Positions 16,968 through 24,309 of a DNA stretch of 64,000 nucleotides are shown piece after piece. Each line of letters begins with the position of its first letter. Positions within the stretch are counted from its first letter, which is position 1. The DNA is taken from contig NZ_JBBKAH010000002.1 of the NCBI RefSeq assembly GCF_037652055.1, forward strand, positions 806,001-870,000, given 5' to 3'. The DNA comes from Pelagibius sp037652055. GTDB lineage: Bacteria > Pseudomonadota > Alphaproteobacteria > Kiloniellales > Kiloniellaceae. The notes under the pieces were generated by a model that had not been told where the DNA came from, did no database searches, and was given only the letters and a program-made list of their open reading frames with translations. Both the position numbers and the translations under genes were made by a program.

Positions 16968-17165
16968 TCAGTCGCCGGTGATGCTGTGGCGATTGAAGGG
17001 CAGATCGCCCAGTTCGCGCTGCGACATCGTCCGCAAGGCCGGGTGCGCCAGGGGATCGCGCCGCCAGACGGCGTCGGCACCCAGGCGACCTGCCCGACTC
17101 GGGGTTCGGAAGGCCTCGCGGAAAGCGCGCCAGCGCAGCGAGAAAATCTGCAGGGGCCATGTCAT
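16968..17165 (-). CDS. Small basic DUF1127-like protein
   Basis: 65 residues from the ATG at 17165 (MTWPLQIFSLRWRAFREAFR). The C-terminal half (DPLAHPALRTMSQRELGDLPFNRHS) resembles the R/K-rich, MSxRELaDL-type end of DUF1127 proteins of alphaproteobacteria. Some DUF1127 proteins bind RNA or tune phosphate and sRNA metabolism; nothing specific can be claimed here. It is divergent from a GcvA-type LysR gene 71 bp away, a pairing I have seen repeatedly in this class. There is no clear Shine-Dalgarno, and a TTG at 17216 in the same frame is possible. Confidence 0.5.
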   Translation of the reverse strand: MTWPLQIFSLRWRAFREAFRTPSRAGRLGADAVWRRDPLAHPALRTMSQRELGDLPFNRHSITGD

Positions 17166-17236
17166 GGCTATAAGAATGAAATAGAGAACGCCATAATTCA
17201 CTGCTGTTTGTCGCAAGCATCCTTTAGAATTTCTAT

Positions 17237-18148
17237 ATGAGTGAGCTGTCCCGCCTGCACCTTAATGCCTTGCGGGCGGTGGAGGCCGCCGGTCGTCTGG
17301 GCAGCTTGACCGCCGCCGCCGAGGAAATGGGCGTGTCCCTGGGCGCGGTGAGCCAGCAGGTGCTGAAAGCCGAGGCCGAGCTGGGCCATCCCGTCTTCGT
17401 CCGCAGCCCCAAGGGCCTGCAGCCGACGCCTTTCGGCCGCCTGGTGCTGGCCCATCTGCATGAGGGCTTCCGTCATCTTGCGGCGGCGGCGGCGCTCGGC
17501 CGGCGCGAGTCCGCCGGCACGCTGACGGTATCGGTGCCGCCTATCCTGGCCGCGAAGTGGCTTGTGCCACGCCTCAGCCGCTTCAGTGCCGCCGCCCCGG
17601 AACTGAAGCTGCGCATCGACGCCTCCACCGAACTGGTCGATCTCGATCATTCCGATATCGACCTGGCTGTGCGCATCGGCCGGGGCGACTGGCCCGCGGT
17701 TACTGCCGCGCACCTGCTGGACCAAGTGGTCTTCCCGGTTTGCAGCCCAGGGCTCGCCGCGACGCTGAAGGCGCCTGCGGACCTCGCCCGGCTGCCCGTG
17801 CTGCGCGATCGCGGCGCCATGTTCACCTGGGAAGCCTGGCTGGGCCCCGAGGGCCTGAGCGGCCTGCCGCTGACCGACGGCTCGGTCTATTCCGATGCCG
17901 CGCTCTGCCTGCAGGCGGCTATCGCCGGGCAGGGCGTGTTCCTGGCCTGGCCGACTCTGGCCGCTTATGCCATCGCCGATGGCCAGCTGGTGGCGCCCTT
18001 TCCCGGCCGGCACAGGACCGGCGATGCCTACTGGCTGGTGACCTCCGCGCAACGCCCGAAATCCGCTAAGGTGCGCAAGTTCGAAGCCTGGCTGCGCGAA
18101 GAGTTCGCGGCCTTCGCCGAGGGCGGCGAAGCGACCTCAGGTGCCTAG
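17237..18148 (+). CDS. LysR-family regulator, GcvA type
   Basis: 303 residues. The N-terminus LSRLHLNALRAVEAAGRLGS and LTAAAEEMGVSLGAVSQQVL are typical of GcvA-like LysR proteins, which bind as dimers or tetramers and may activate or repress. The effector domain has TELVDLDHSDIDLAVRIGRG (normally DLAIRyG) and CSPGLAATLKAPADLARLPV. Probable target: the divergent small DUF1127-like gene. It does not adjoin glycine-cleavage genes, so a glycine role is not supported. Confidence 0.9.
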   Translation: MSELSRLHLNALRAVEAAGRLGSLTAAAEEMGVSLGAVSQQVLKAEAELGHPVFVRSPKGLQPTPFGRLVLAHLHEGFRHLAAAAALGRRESAGTLTVSVPPILAAKWLVPRLSRFSAAAPELKLRIDASTELVDLDHSDIDLAVRIGRGDWPAVTAAHLLDQVVFPVCSPGLAATLKAPADLARLPVLRDRGAMFTWEAWLGPEGLSGLPLTDGSVYSDAALCLQAAIAGQGVFLAWPTLAAYAIADGQLVAPFPGRHRTGDAYWLVTSAQRPKSAKVRKFEAWLREEFAAFAEGGEATSGA

Positions 18149-19065
18149 TGCGAACGCGTCGGCGATCCGGCTTCCCCCATCGCGTCGGCGATGTGGGTGA
18201 GCTTGTCCGGGTTGCGGGTGACATAGATGGCGGCGATGCGCCCCTCCACGATCTCCAGAGCCGTGGTCTGCAGCACGTCGCCCCGCGCGCGGCTGAGGAA
18301 GCCGGGCAGGCCGTCGATCCACAGCGGCCGCACAAAGGTGGTCGGCAGCTGCGCGTGCTTGCGGTAGAGCCCGGCGAAGAGCCTCAGGACCCTTTGCATC
18401 CCCAGGATTGGGTTGCGGAAGGCGATTACCTTGCCCCCACCGTCAGAGATCAGCACCACGTCTTCCGCCAGCAGGCCGCTGAGGGCGGCGGTGTCACCGC
18501 TGGTGGAAGCGGCGAAGAAGGCGCGGGCGATGCGCTCGCCCTCTTCGCGGGCGACCGGATAGCGCGGGCGCGCCGCCCGGACATGCTTGCGGGCCCGCGC
18601 GGCGAGTTGTCGTACCGCGGCGGCGTCGCGCTCCAGTGTCTCGGCGACCTCGCCCGAGGGCAGCCCGAAGACGTCGTGCAGCAGAAAGGCGGCGCGCTCC
18701 AAAGGCGACAGGCGTTCCAGCGCCAGCATCAGGGTATAGGTGAGTTCATCGAGGCGCATCGTCTCGTCCTCCGGCACGGCGGCAGCATCGGCAAGAGGAT
18801 CGGGCAGCCAGGCACCGACATAGGTCTCGCGCCGGGCGCGCGCGGACTTCATGGCGTCGAGGCAGAGCCGCGTCACCGTGCGGCTGAGATAGGCCGCCGG
18901 CGCCGCGACCGCGCCGCGATCGGCCCGCTGCCAGCGCAGCCAGGACTCCTGCACGATGTCCTCCGCCTCGGCCAGCGAGCCGAGCATGCGATAGGCGAGG
19001 CGCAGCAGCCGCGGCCGCTGCGCCTGAAAGACGTCCGTGGCGGCGTCAGGCCGCGTCACGGGCAT
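18145..19065 (-). CDS. ECF41-family sigma factor with fused SnoaL-like regulatory domain
   Basis: 306 residues from the ATG at 19065. Sigma region 2 (LRLAYRMLGSLAEAEDIVQE) and region 4 (LERLSPLERAAFLLHDVFGL) are followed by a C-terminal NTF2/SnoaL-like domain. Group-defining features of ECF41 are all visible: the linker motif WLPDPL (86-91), DGGGK (208-212) and a near-terminal NPDKL. In ECF41 proteins the fused C-domain replaces an anti-sigma factor. It overlaps the carboxymuconolactone-decarboxylase-like gene by 20 bp, the classical partner, and a matching promoter lies upstream. The signal sensed is unknown. Confidence 0.93.
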   Translation of the reverse strand: MPVTRPDAATDVFQAQRPRLLRLAYRMLGSLAEAEDIVQESWLRWQRADRGAVAAPAAYLSRTVTRLCLDAMKSARARRETYVGAWLPDPLADAAAVPEDETMRLDELTYTLMLALERLSPLERAAFLLHDVFGLPSGEVAETLERDAAAVRQLAARARKHVRAARPRYPVAREEGERIARAFFAASTSGDTAALSGLLAEDVVLISDGGGKVIAFRNPILGMQRVLRLFAGLYRKHAQLPTTFVRPLWIDGLPGFLSRARGDVLQTTALEIVEGRIAAIYVTRNPDKLTHIADAMGEAGSPTRSH

Positions 19066-19507
19066 CGACCGGATGCGCCGCGCGGAAGCCGACCTGCAGC
19101 CGGTTCCACACGTTGATGGCGCCAATCAGCAGGGTGAGGTTCACCTGCTCCGCCTCGCTGAACTGGGCCTTCACCAGCGCATAGTCGGCATCGGGCGCGC
19201 CGGTTTCGGCAAGGCGGGTCAGCGACTCGGTCCAGGCCAGGGCGGCCCGCTCGCGCTCGCTGTAGAGGGAGGACTCGCGCCAGGCGTTCAGCATGTAGAG
19301 GCGCATCTCGCTCTCGCCGGCCTCGCGCAGGTGCGTCGAATGCATGTGGATGCAGAAAGCGCAGCCGTTGATCTGGGAGGCACGCAGCTTCACCAGGTCG
19401 ATGAGGCTGTGCTCCAGTCCACTCTTCTGCAGGGCCGCCTCCAGCGCCATCATCGCCTTGATGGCTTCGGGGGCGGCTTTGTGCGGGGTCTCAAGGCGCG
19501 GGATCAT
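19046..19507 (-). CDS. Carboxymuconolactone-decarboxylase/AhpD-like protein (ECF41 partner)
   Basis: 153 residues from the ATG at 19507, which has GGAGA 5 bp upstream; an ATG at 19519 is the alternative. The redox motif CxxCxxxH is seen as INGCAFCIHMHSTHL, preceded by SLIDLVKLRASQ. These AhpD-like proteins are alkylhydroperoxidase-type thiol enzymes rather than true decarboxylases. The gene overlaps the ECF41 sigma factor gene and is transcribed first, from a TGTCACA-N16-CGTC promoter, so it should be the direct target of that sigma factor. Confidence 0.92.
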   Translation of the reverse strand: MIPRLETPHKAAPEAIKAMMALEAALQKSGLEHSLIDLVKLRASQINGCAFCIHMHSTHLREAGESEMRLYMLNAWRESSLYSERERAALAWTESLTRLAETGAPDADYALVKAQFSEAEQVNLTLLIGAINVWNRLQVGFRAAHPVDARDAA

Positions 19508-19546
19508 GGTCGTCTCCATTGTCTTCAAGAGGGTGGATACTCTCAA

Positions 19547-19573
19547 GACGAGACGGCGGGACAGCATGTGACA
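19547..19573 (-). promoter_or_regulatory. ECF41-type promoter
   Basis: On the minus strand TGTCACA (19573-19567) is followed after exactly 16 bases by CGTC (19550-19547), about 40 bp ahead of the partner gene start. TGTCACA-N16-CGTC is the consensus I recall for ECF41 target promoters. The fit is exact; autoregulation is inferred. Confidence 0.75.
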
Positions 19574-19614
19574 TGCCCGGGCGAATTTTTCCCGACGAGA
19601 GGTCCCGAAAACGC

Positions 19615-19640
19615 AAAAGGCGGCCGAAAGGCCGCCTTTT
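19615..19640 (-). terminator. Bidirectional rho-independent terminator after tRNA-Gly
   Basis: AAAAGGCGGCC (19615-19625), GAAA tetraloop, GGCCGCCTTTT (19630-19640): a perfect 11-bp stem ending in a T-run on either strand. It lies 30 bp past the 3' end of tRNA-Gly. Confidence 0.8.
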
Positions 19641-19669
19641 CGCATTTTACCCCTCCCAGAGGAGGGAAT

Positions 19670-19744
19670 TGGAGCGGGCGATGAGATTCGAACTCACGAC
19701 CCCAACCTTGGCAAGGTTGTGCTCTACCCCTGAGCTACGCCCGC
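19670..19744 (-). tRNA. tRNA-Gly (GCC)
   Basis: The minus strand reads GCGGGCG (acceptor), a D-arm with GCTCAGGGGTAGAGC, an anticodon stem CAACC/GGTTG with loop TTGCCAA (anticodon GCC), a T-arm with TTCGAAT, and CGCCCGC closing the acceptor, then T and an encoded CCA. All four stems pair. It is 75 nt including CCA. Transcribed alone and followed by a strong terminator. Confidence 0.97.
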
Positions 19745-20005
19745 ACCGGAGAGCGGGTGGATACCCGCTTTCGCTGGACATTGCAAGTCCCTCTTTGCCC
19801 CGCAAAGCGGCGTTACCGGGGCGGCTGTCCAGGTACCAGCCCAGGCACCGGCGCCGAGGTTAACCGGCTTTTGCTACGCAAGCCTTAAAGGGCCGTGCCT
19901 CATTGCAAATTTCGCCCCACGGCCCGCCCGCAGGGTGACAAAGGGCCGCCAGTCTGCTACGGCCCCTTGCTGTACACGACGGTGCCAGAAACGAGGCCAG
20001 TTGCG

Positions 20006-20566
20006 ATGTCCGAGACCTCCTCCAAAGAAGCCCCAGCCGGCCAAGCTCTGGCCGACGAAGCTGACGCAGCCGGACTGCCGACCAGCCCCGAGGCGCTGCA
20101 CGCCCGGCTGGACGCCCTGGGCATCGCCTACAAGGCGGTCAGCCACCCGGCGGTCTTTACGGTGGAGGAGGCCAAGGCGCTGCGCGGCGAGCTGCCCGGC
20201 AGCCACATCAAGAACCTTTTCCTGCGCAACAAGAAGGGCCGCATGTGGCTGGTCACTTGTCTGGAGGACCGCCAGGTGGATCTGAAGGCGCTGGGCGACA
20301 AGCTGGATGCCGGGCGCCTGTCCTTCGGCAGCGCCGAGCGCCTGATGACCTATCTGGGCGTGCGGCCCGGCGCCGTCACTCCCTTCGCCGTCATCAACGA
20401 CAAGGGCGGCGACGTGACCATGGTACTGGACAGCGGCGTCCTGGAGCAGGACCCGGTGAACTGCCACCCGCTGGTCAACACCATGACCACCGCGCTGGGG
20501 CCAGGCGACCTGGTCCGCTTCCTGGAAGCCGAGGGCCACACCCCCCAGATGCTGGACATGGACTAG
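20006..20566 (+). CDS. Prolyl-tRNA editing protein (YbaK/ProX-like deacylase)
   Basis: 186 residues from the ATG at 20006; the 37 upstream codons in frame are composition-odd and unrelated to the family. The YbaK/EbsC domain covers about 28-180. The conserved lysine is K69 in GSHIKNLFLRNKKG, followed by WLVTCLEDRQVDLKAL and GAVTPFAVINDKGGDVTMVL. ProXp-ala enzymes, known from Caulobacter, clear Ala mischarged on tRNA-Pro in trans. This sequence looks closer to ProXp-ala than to YbaK, but the split is made from memory. Free-standing cytosolic enzyme. Confidence 0.88.
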   Translation: MSETSSKEAPAGQALADEADAAGLPTSPEALHARLDALGIAYKAVSHPAVFTVEEAKALRGELPGSHIKNLFLRNKKGRMWLVTCLEDRQVDLKALGDKLDAGRLSFGSAERLMTYLGVRPGAVTPFAVINDKGGDVTMVLDSGVLEQDPVNCHPLVNTMTTALGPGDLVRFLEAEGHTPQMLDMD

Positions 20567-20743
20567 GCCGCAAGGCACGGCGCGGTAATCAAGGAGGTGG
20601 ACTTGCCCTCCGGGCCGAAAGCCGCCATTTATGGTGTAGATTAAGCGCCAGAGGCCGCCCGTCGGCGGCTCCTGGCGGTCACCCTGAACCGGTCACAGCG
20701 AACCAGTTACACCGTCAATCAGCAGACGAACGGAACGATTTCT

Positions 20744-21682
20744 ATGGAACCCATCATCGGCGGCCCTGGCGGCATGAGCGGCGGCCCGCAGCAGGCCGGC
20801 GCAGACGTCATCAAGGAGAGCAGCCAGCAGACTTTCATGCAGGATGTCATCGAGGCTTCGATGACGGTGCCGGTGATCGTCGATTTCTGGGCGCCCTGGT
20901 GCGGCCCCTGCAAGCAGCTGGGGCCCCAGCTGGAAAGCGCCGTCAAGGCCGCCGGCGGCGCCGTACGCATGGTCAAGATCAATGTCGACGAGAACCAGCA
21001 GCTGGCCGGCCAGCTGCGCATCCAGTCGATCCCGACGGTTTACGCCTTCTTCCAGGGTCAGCCGGTCGACGGCTTTCAGGGCGCGCAGCCGGAAAGCGAA
21101 CTGAAGGCCTTCGTCGAGCGCCTGCGCAAGGCCGGCGCCGCCGGCGCTGGACCGAGCCCCGTCGAGCAGGCCATCGAACAGGCGAAAGCGGCGCTGGAGG
21201 CCGGCGATGCCGAGACTGCCTCTGCCCTCTTCGCGCAGGTGCTGCAGCACGAGGAAGAGAATGCCGAGGCGCTGGCCGGCCTGATCGCCTGCAACCTGGC
21301 GGTCGGCGACGTCGCCGCCGCGCGGGAGATGTACGACGCCCTGGACGACAAGATGCGCGCCAATCCCGCCTTTGCCTCGGTCGCCGCGCAGATCGCCCTG
21401 CAGGAGCAGGCGGCCGATGCCGGCGAGATCCCACAGCTGATGGAGAAGGTCGCCGCCGACCACAACGACTTCCAGGCGCGCTTCGACCTCGCCATGGCGC
21501 TGCACGGTGCGGGCAAACGTCAGGCCGCCGCCGACGAGTTGCTGGAGATCATCCGGCGCAATCGCCAATGGAACGAGGAAGGCGCGCGCAGGCAGCTGGT
21601 CACCTTTTTCGAGGCCTGGGGTCCGACCGACCCGCTGACCATCGAGACGCGGCGCCGCCTGTCCTCGCTGCTGTTCGCTTGA
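20744..21682 (+). CDS. cnoX: CnoX/YbbN-like thioredoxin-TPR co-chaperone
   Basis: 312 residues. A thioredoxin domain (about 30-130) with an intact redox motif WCGPC (C53 and C56, in VDFWAPWCGPCKQL) is fused to a TPR-like helical domain (about 145-312: EQAIEQAKAALEAGDAETAS and so on). This is the YbbN/CnoX layout; these proteins protect substrates under oxidative stress and hand them to GroEL or DnaK. Unlike E. coli CnoX, both active-site cysteines are kept, as in Caulobacter. It begins a run of four short-spaced genes to 22966. Confidence 0.88.
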   Translation: MEPIIGGPGGMSGGPQQAGADVIKESSQQTFMQDVIEASMTVPVIVDFWAPWCGPCKQLGPQLESAVKAAGGAVRMVKINVDENQQLAGQLRIQSIPTVYAFFQGQPVDGFQGAQPESELKAFVERLRKAGAAGAGPSPVEQAIEQAKAALEAGDAETASALFAQVLQHEEENAEALAGLIACNLAVGDVAAAREMYDALDDKMRANPAFASVAAQIALQEQAADAGEIPQLMEKVAADHNDFQARFDLAMALHGAGKRQAAADELLEIIRRNRQWNEEGARRQLVTFFEAWGPTDPLTIETRRRLSSLLFA

Positions 21683-21695
21683 TCCGTTGGCGCCC

Positions 21696-22364
21696 ATGAG
21701 CCGCACCGCGTTCGATCCGGCCTTCAAGGACCTGCCGCGGGTCCTGCCGATCTTCCCGCTGGAAGGCGTGCTGCTGCTGCCGGGCGGGCGCCTGCCGCTC
21801 AACATCTTCGAGCCGCGCTACCTCGCCATGTTCGACGATGCGCTGGGCAGCCATCGCCTGATTGGCATGATCCAGCCCTGCGAGGACGGCCGCGGCGAGG
21901 CGGCGCCCAAGGTCTACGAGACCGGCTGCGTCGGACGCATCACCTCGTTCACCGAGACCGATGACGGGCGCTACCTCGTTACGCTGTCCGGCCTCATCCG
22001 TTTCGACGTTGCGCGCGAACTGCCATCCGGCAGCTACCGCCAGGTCGAGCCGGACTACGCACGCTTCGAAAAGGACATGGAAGAGGACTGCAGCGCCATC
22101 GACCGCGACCACCTGATGAAAGTGCTGGGTGCCTATTTCGAAGCCAACGCCATCGAGGGCGACTGGGAAGCCATCGAGCAGACCGGCGACGAGCGCCTGG
22201 TCACCTCGCTGGCGATGATCTGTCCGCTGGGCGCGCCGGAAAAGCAGGCGCTGCTGGAATCGATGACCCTGACCGAGCGCGCCAAGGCGCTGACCGCCAT
22301 CATGGAAATGGCGACTCACGACAGCGGCGGGCGCGACGGCGAAGGTGACGCCAAGCGCCATTGA
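21696..22364 (+). CDS. LON substrate-binding-domain protein
   Basis: 222 residues from the ATG at 21696, 13 bp after cnoX. It consists of a Lon N-terminal (PUA-like LAN) domain without the AAA or protease parts: LPIFPLEGVLLLPGGRLPLN and IFEPRYLAMFDDAL are the family hallmark. Such stand-alone LON-domain proteins are widespread next to thioredoxin-TPR genes in alphaproteobacteria; they are thought to bind unfolded proteins, but the role is unproven. The C-terminus is polar (HDSGGRDGEGDAKRH). Confidence 0.88.
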   Translation: MSRTAFDPAFKDLPRVLPIFPLEGVLLLPGGRLPLNIFEPRYLAMFDDALGSHRLIGMIQPCEDGRGEAAPKVYETGCVGRITSFTETDDGRYLVTLSGLIRFDVARELPSGSYRQVEPDYARFEKDMEEDCSAIDRDHLMKVLGAYFEANAIEGDWEAIEQTGDERLVTSLAMICPLGAPEKQALLESMTLTERAKALTAIMEMATHDSGGRDGEGDAKRH

Positions 22365-22386
22365 CCGCAGCGGAGAAAGCAACGAG

Positions 22387-22569
22387 ATGAGCCACAACCC
22401 TGTCGATCCGAAGCTGCTGGAGATCCTGGTCTGCCCGTTGACCAAGGGGCCGTTGGACTATGACGCGAAGGCACAGGAACTGATCAGCCGCCAGGCGCGG
22501 CTGGCCTATCCGATCCGCGACGGCATCCCGATCATGCTGGTCGACGAGGCCCGCCAAATCGATGACTGA
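22387..22569 (+). CDS. Trm112-like UPF0434 protein (YcaR family)
   Basis: 60 residues from the ATG at 22387 with GGAG upstream. The sequence VDPKLLEILVCPLTKGPLDY followed by LISRQARLAYPIRDGIPIML is the standard UPF0434/YcaR protein, a small Trm112-like fold. Only one of the zinc cysteines is kept, as is common in bacteria. Its function is unknown; some relatives activate methyltransferases. It overlaps the next gene by 8 bp. Confidence 0.92.
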   Translation: MSHNPVDPKLLEILVCPLTKGPLDYDAKAQELISRQARLAYPIRDGIPIMLVDEARQIDD

Positions 22570-22966
22570 ATCCAAGAGCCTCCGCGAAGACTCCGCGCAG
22601 GCCTTCGAGACCGAGCACTGGCCGACGGAGATCCGCTACCTCTCCGCCGAGAAGCGGCTGGTGGTGAGCTTCGACAGCGGCGAGACCTTCACCTACCCGG
22701 CTGAGCTGCTGCGCGTCGAGAGCCCCTCGGCCGAAGTCCAGGGCCACGGCCCCGGCCAGAAGCAGATCGTCGCCCGGCGCCGCCATGTCGGCATCATGGA
22801 AGTGGAGCCGGTCGGCAACTACGCGGTGCGCATCAAGTTCGACGACCTGCACGACAGCGGCATCTTCTCCTGGCAGTACCTCTACCGCCTGGGCCGCGAC
22901 AAGGACGCCCTGTGGCAGGCCTATCTCGACGCCTTGGCGGCAAAGGGCCTGAGCCGCGACCCTTGA
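22562..22966 (+). CDS. DUF971 family protein
   Basis: 134 residues. The domain core (WPTEIRYLSAEKRLVVSFDS, then PAELLRVESPSAEVQGHG, then GIMEVEPVGNYAVRIKFDD and HDSGIFSWQYLYRLG) is DUF971, the N-terminal domain of gamma-butyrobetaine hydroxylases that also occurs alone. Stand-alone forms have been linked to iron-sulfur cluster handling by gene context; the mechanism is open. It overlaps the UPF0434 gene, so the two are co-translated. Confidence 0.9.
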   Translation: MTESKSLREDSAQAFETEHWPTEIRYLSAEKRLVVSFDSGETFTYPAELLRVESPSAEVQGHGPGQKQIVARRRHVGIMEVEPVGNYAVRIKFDDLHDSGIFSWQYLYRLGRDKDALWQAYLDALAAKGLSRDP

Positions 22967-23082
22967 GCTTCTGAACCCCTGAACGCTGATCCAAATCCGC
23001 CACGGCCGAAGTCGCCGGGCGGCAAGACATGCCGTCCCTCTGTGCCAAGCTGAAGTCCCCACGACGAGAGGGAGACCGGCCC

Positions 23083-24309
23083 ATGGCGCCCGACAGCGCG
23101 CTTCGCGCCCGCAGCGAAAAGAGCGTTGATCTCGAAGCCTTGCGCGCCTGGCGCCTGCGGCGTCTGCGTGACGAGTTGAAGACGCGCGACTACGCCGGCG
23201 TGCTGCTCTACGACCCGATCAACATCCGCTACGCCTGCGACGCCAGGAACATGCAGGTGTGGTGCCTGCACAACGCGGTGCGCTACGTCTTCGTGCCGAC
23301 CGACGGGCCGGTGGTGCTGTTCGACTTCCACAACTGCGCGCATCTGTCGGCCGGCAACCGGGTCATCGCCGAAGTGCGCCCGGCGACCGGCTGGTTCTAT
23401 TTCGCCGCCGGAGACCGCTGCGCCGAGTTCGCCCAGCGCTGGGCGGCGGAGATCGCCGAGCTGGTCGCGCTGCACGGCGGCGGCAACCGGCGCCTCGCCA
23501 TCGACAAGTGCGAGCCGCTGGGCGTCGCGGCGCTGAATGCGCTGGGCATCGAACTGCACGACGGCCAGGAGGTGATGGAATTGGCGCGCCGCCTCAAGGG
23601 ACCGGAGGAGATCGCCTGCCTGAAGGCCTCCGTCGCGGTCTGCGGCGAAGCCATGGCGGCGATGCGCGCGGCACTGGTCCCCGGCATGACGGAGAACCAG
23701 TTGTGGTCGATCCTCAACCAGGTGAACGCGGCTGAGGGCGGCGAGTGGATCGAGACGCGCCTGCTGGCCGCCGGTGCGCGCAGCAATCCCTGGTTCCACG
23801 AATGCGGCGACGGAGTCATCGAAGCAGGCGACCTGATAAGTTTCGATACCGACATGATCGGCCCCTACGGCTACTGCGCCGATGTCTCGCGCTGCTTCCT
23901 CGCCGGCGACGGCAAGCCCAGCGACGAGCAACGCCGGCTCTATCGCCTCGCCACCGAGCAGATCCAGTACAACATGGACCTGCTGAAGCCCGGCCTCAGC
24001 TTTCGCGAGCTGGCGGAGCGCGCCTGGCAACTGCCGCCGCGCTGCGCGGCCAACCGCTACTCCGTGGTCGTGCACGGCGTCGGGCTCTGCGATGAATATC
24101 CCGGCATCGTTTATCTGCAGGACTTCCAGGCCGCCGGCTACGACGGTGTCTTCGAGGCGGGGATGGCGGTCTGCGTCGAGAGCTACATCGGGGAGGAAGG
24201 CGGCCGCGAGGGCGTGAAACTGGAACAGCAGGTGCTGCTGACCGAGACCGGCGTCGAGCTGCTCTCGGACTTCCCCTACGAAGAAGCGCTGCTGGGCCGC
24301 GAGGTCTAA
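23083..24309 (+). CDS. dddP: DddP-type DMSP lyase (M24 peptidase fold)
   Basis: 408 residues from the ATG at 23083 (preceded by GAGAGGGAG). The fold is M24/aminopeptidase P, but the six metal ligands D255, D257, D267, H331, E366 and E381 all sit exactly 40 positions before the ligands I recall for Ruegeria lacuscaerulensis DddP (295, 297, 307, 371, 406, 421). The catalytic D337 and Y326 fit D377 and Y366 with the same offset. Blocks such as GGEWIETRLLAAGARSNPWF and HGVGLCDEYPGIVY are DddP-like. The enzyme would cleave dimethylsulfoniopropionate to DMS and acrylate in the cytosol. A non-lyase M24 relative remains possible. Its 3' end overlaps the convergent hydroxylase gene by 4 bp. Confidence 0.8.
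   Translation: MAPDSALRARSEKSVDLEALRAWRLRRLRDELKTRDYAGVLLYDPINIRYACDARNMQVWCLHNAVRYVFVPTDGPVVLFDFHNCAHLSAGNRVIAEVRPATGWFYFAAGDRCAEFAQRWAAEIAELVALHGGGNRRLAIDKCEPLGVAALNALGIELHDGQEVMELARRLKGPEEIACLKASVAVCGEAMAAMRAALVPGMTENQLWSILNQVNAAEGGEWIETRLLAAGARSNPWFHECGDGVIEAGDLISFDTDMIGPYGYCADVSRCFLAGDGKPSDEQRRLYRLATEQIQYNMDLLKPGLSFRELAERAWQLPPRCAANRYSVVVHGVGLCDEYPGIVYLQDFQAAGYDGVFEAGMAVCVESYIGEEGGREGVKLEQQVLLTETGVELLSDFPYEEALLGREV

Noticed and set aside
17237..18148. Naming the LysR gene gcvA
   Set aside because: Only the subfamily matches; there are no glycine-cleavage genes near, and many paralogues of this type exist in such genomes.
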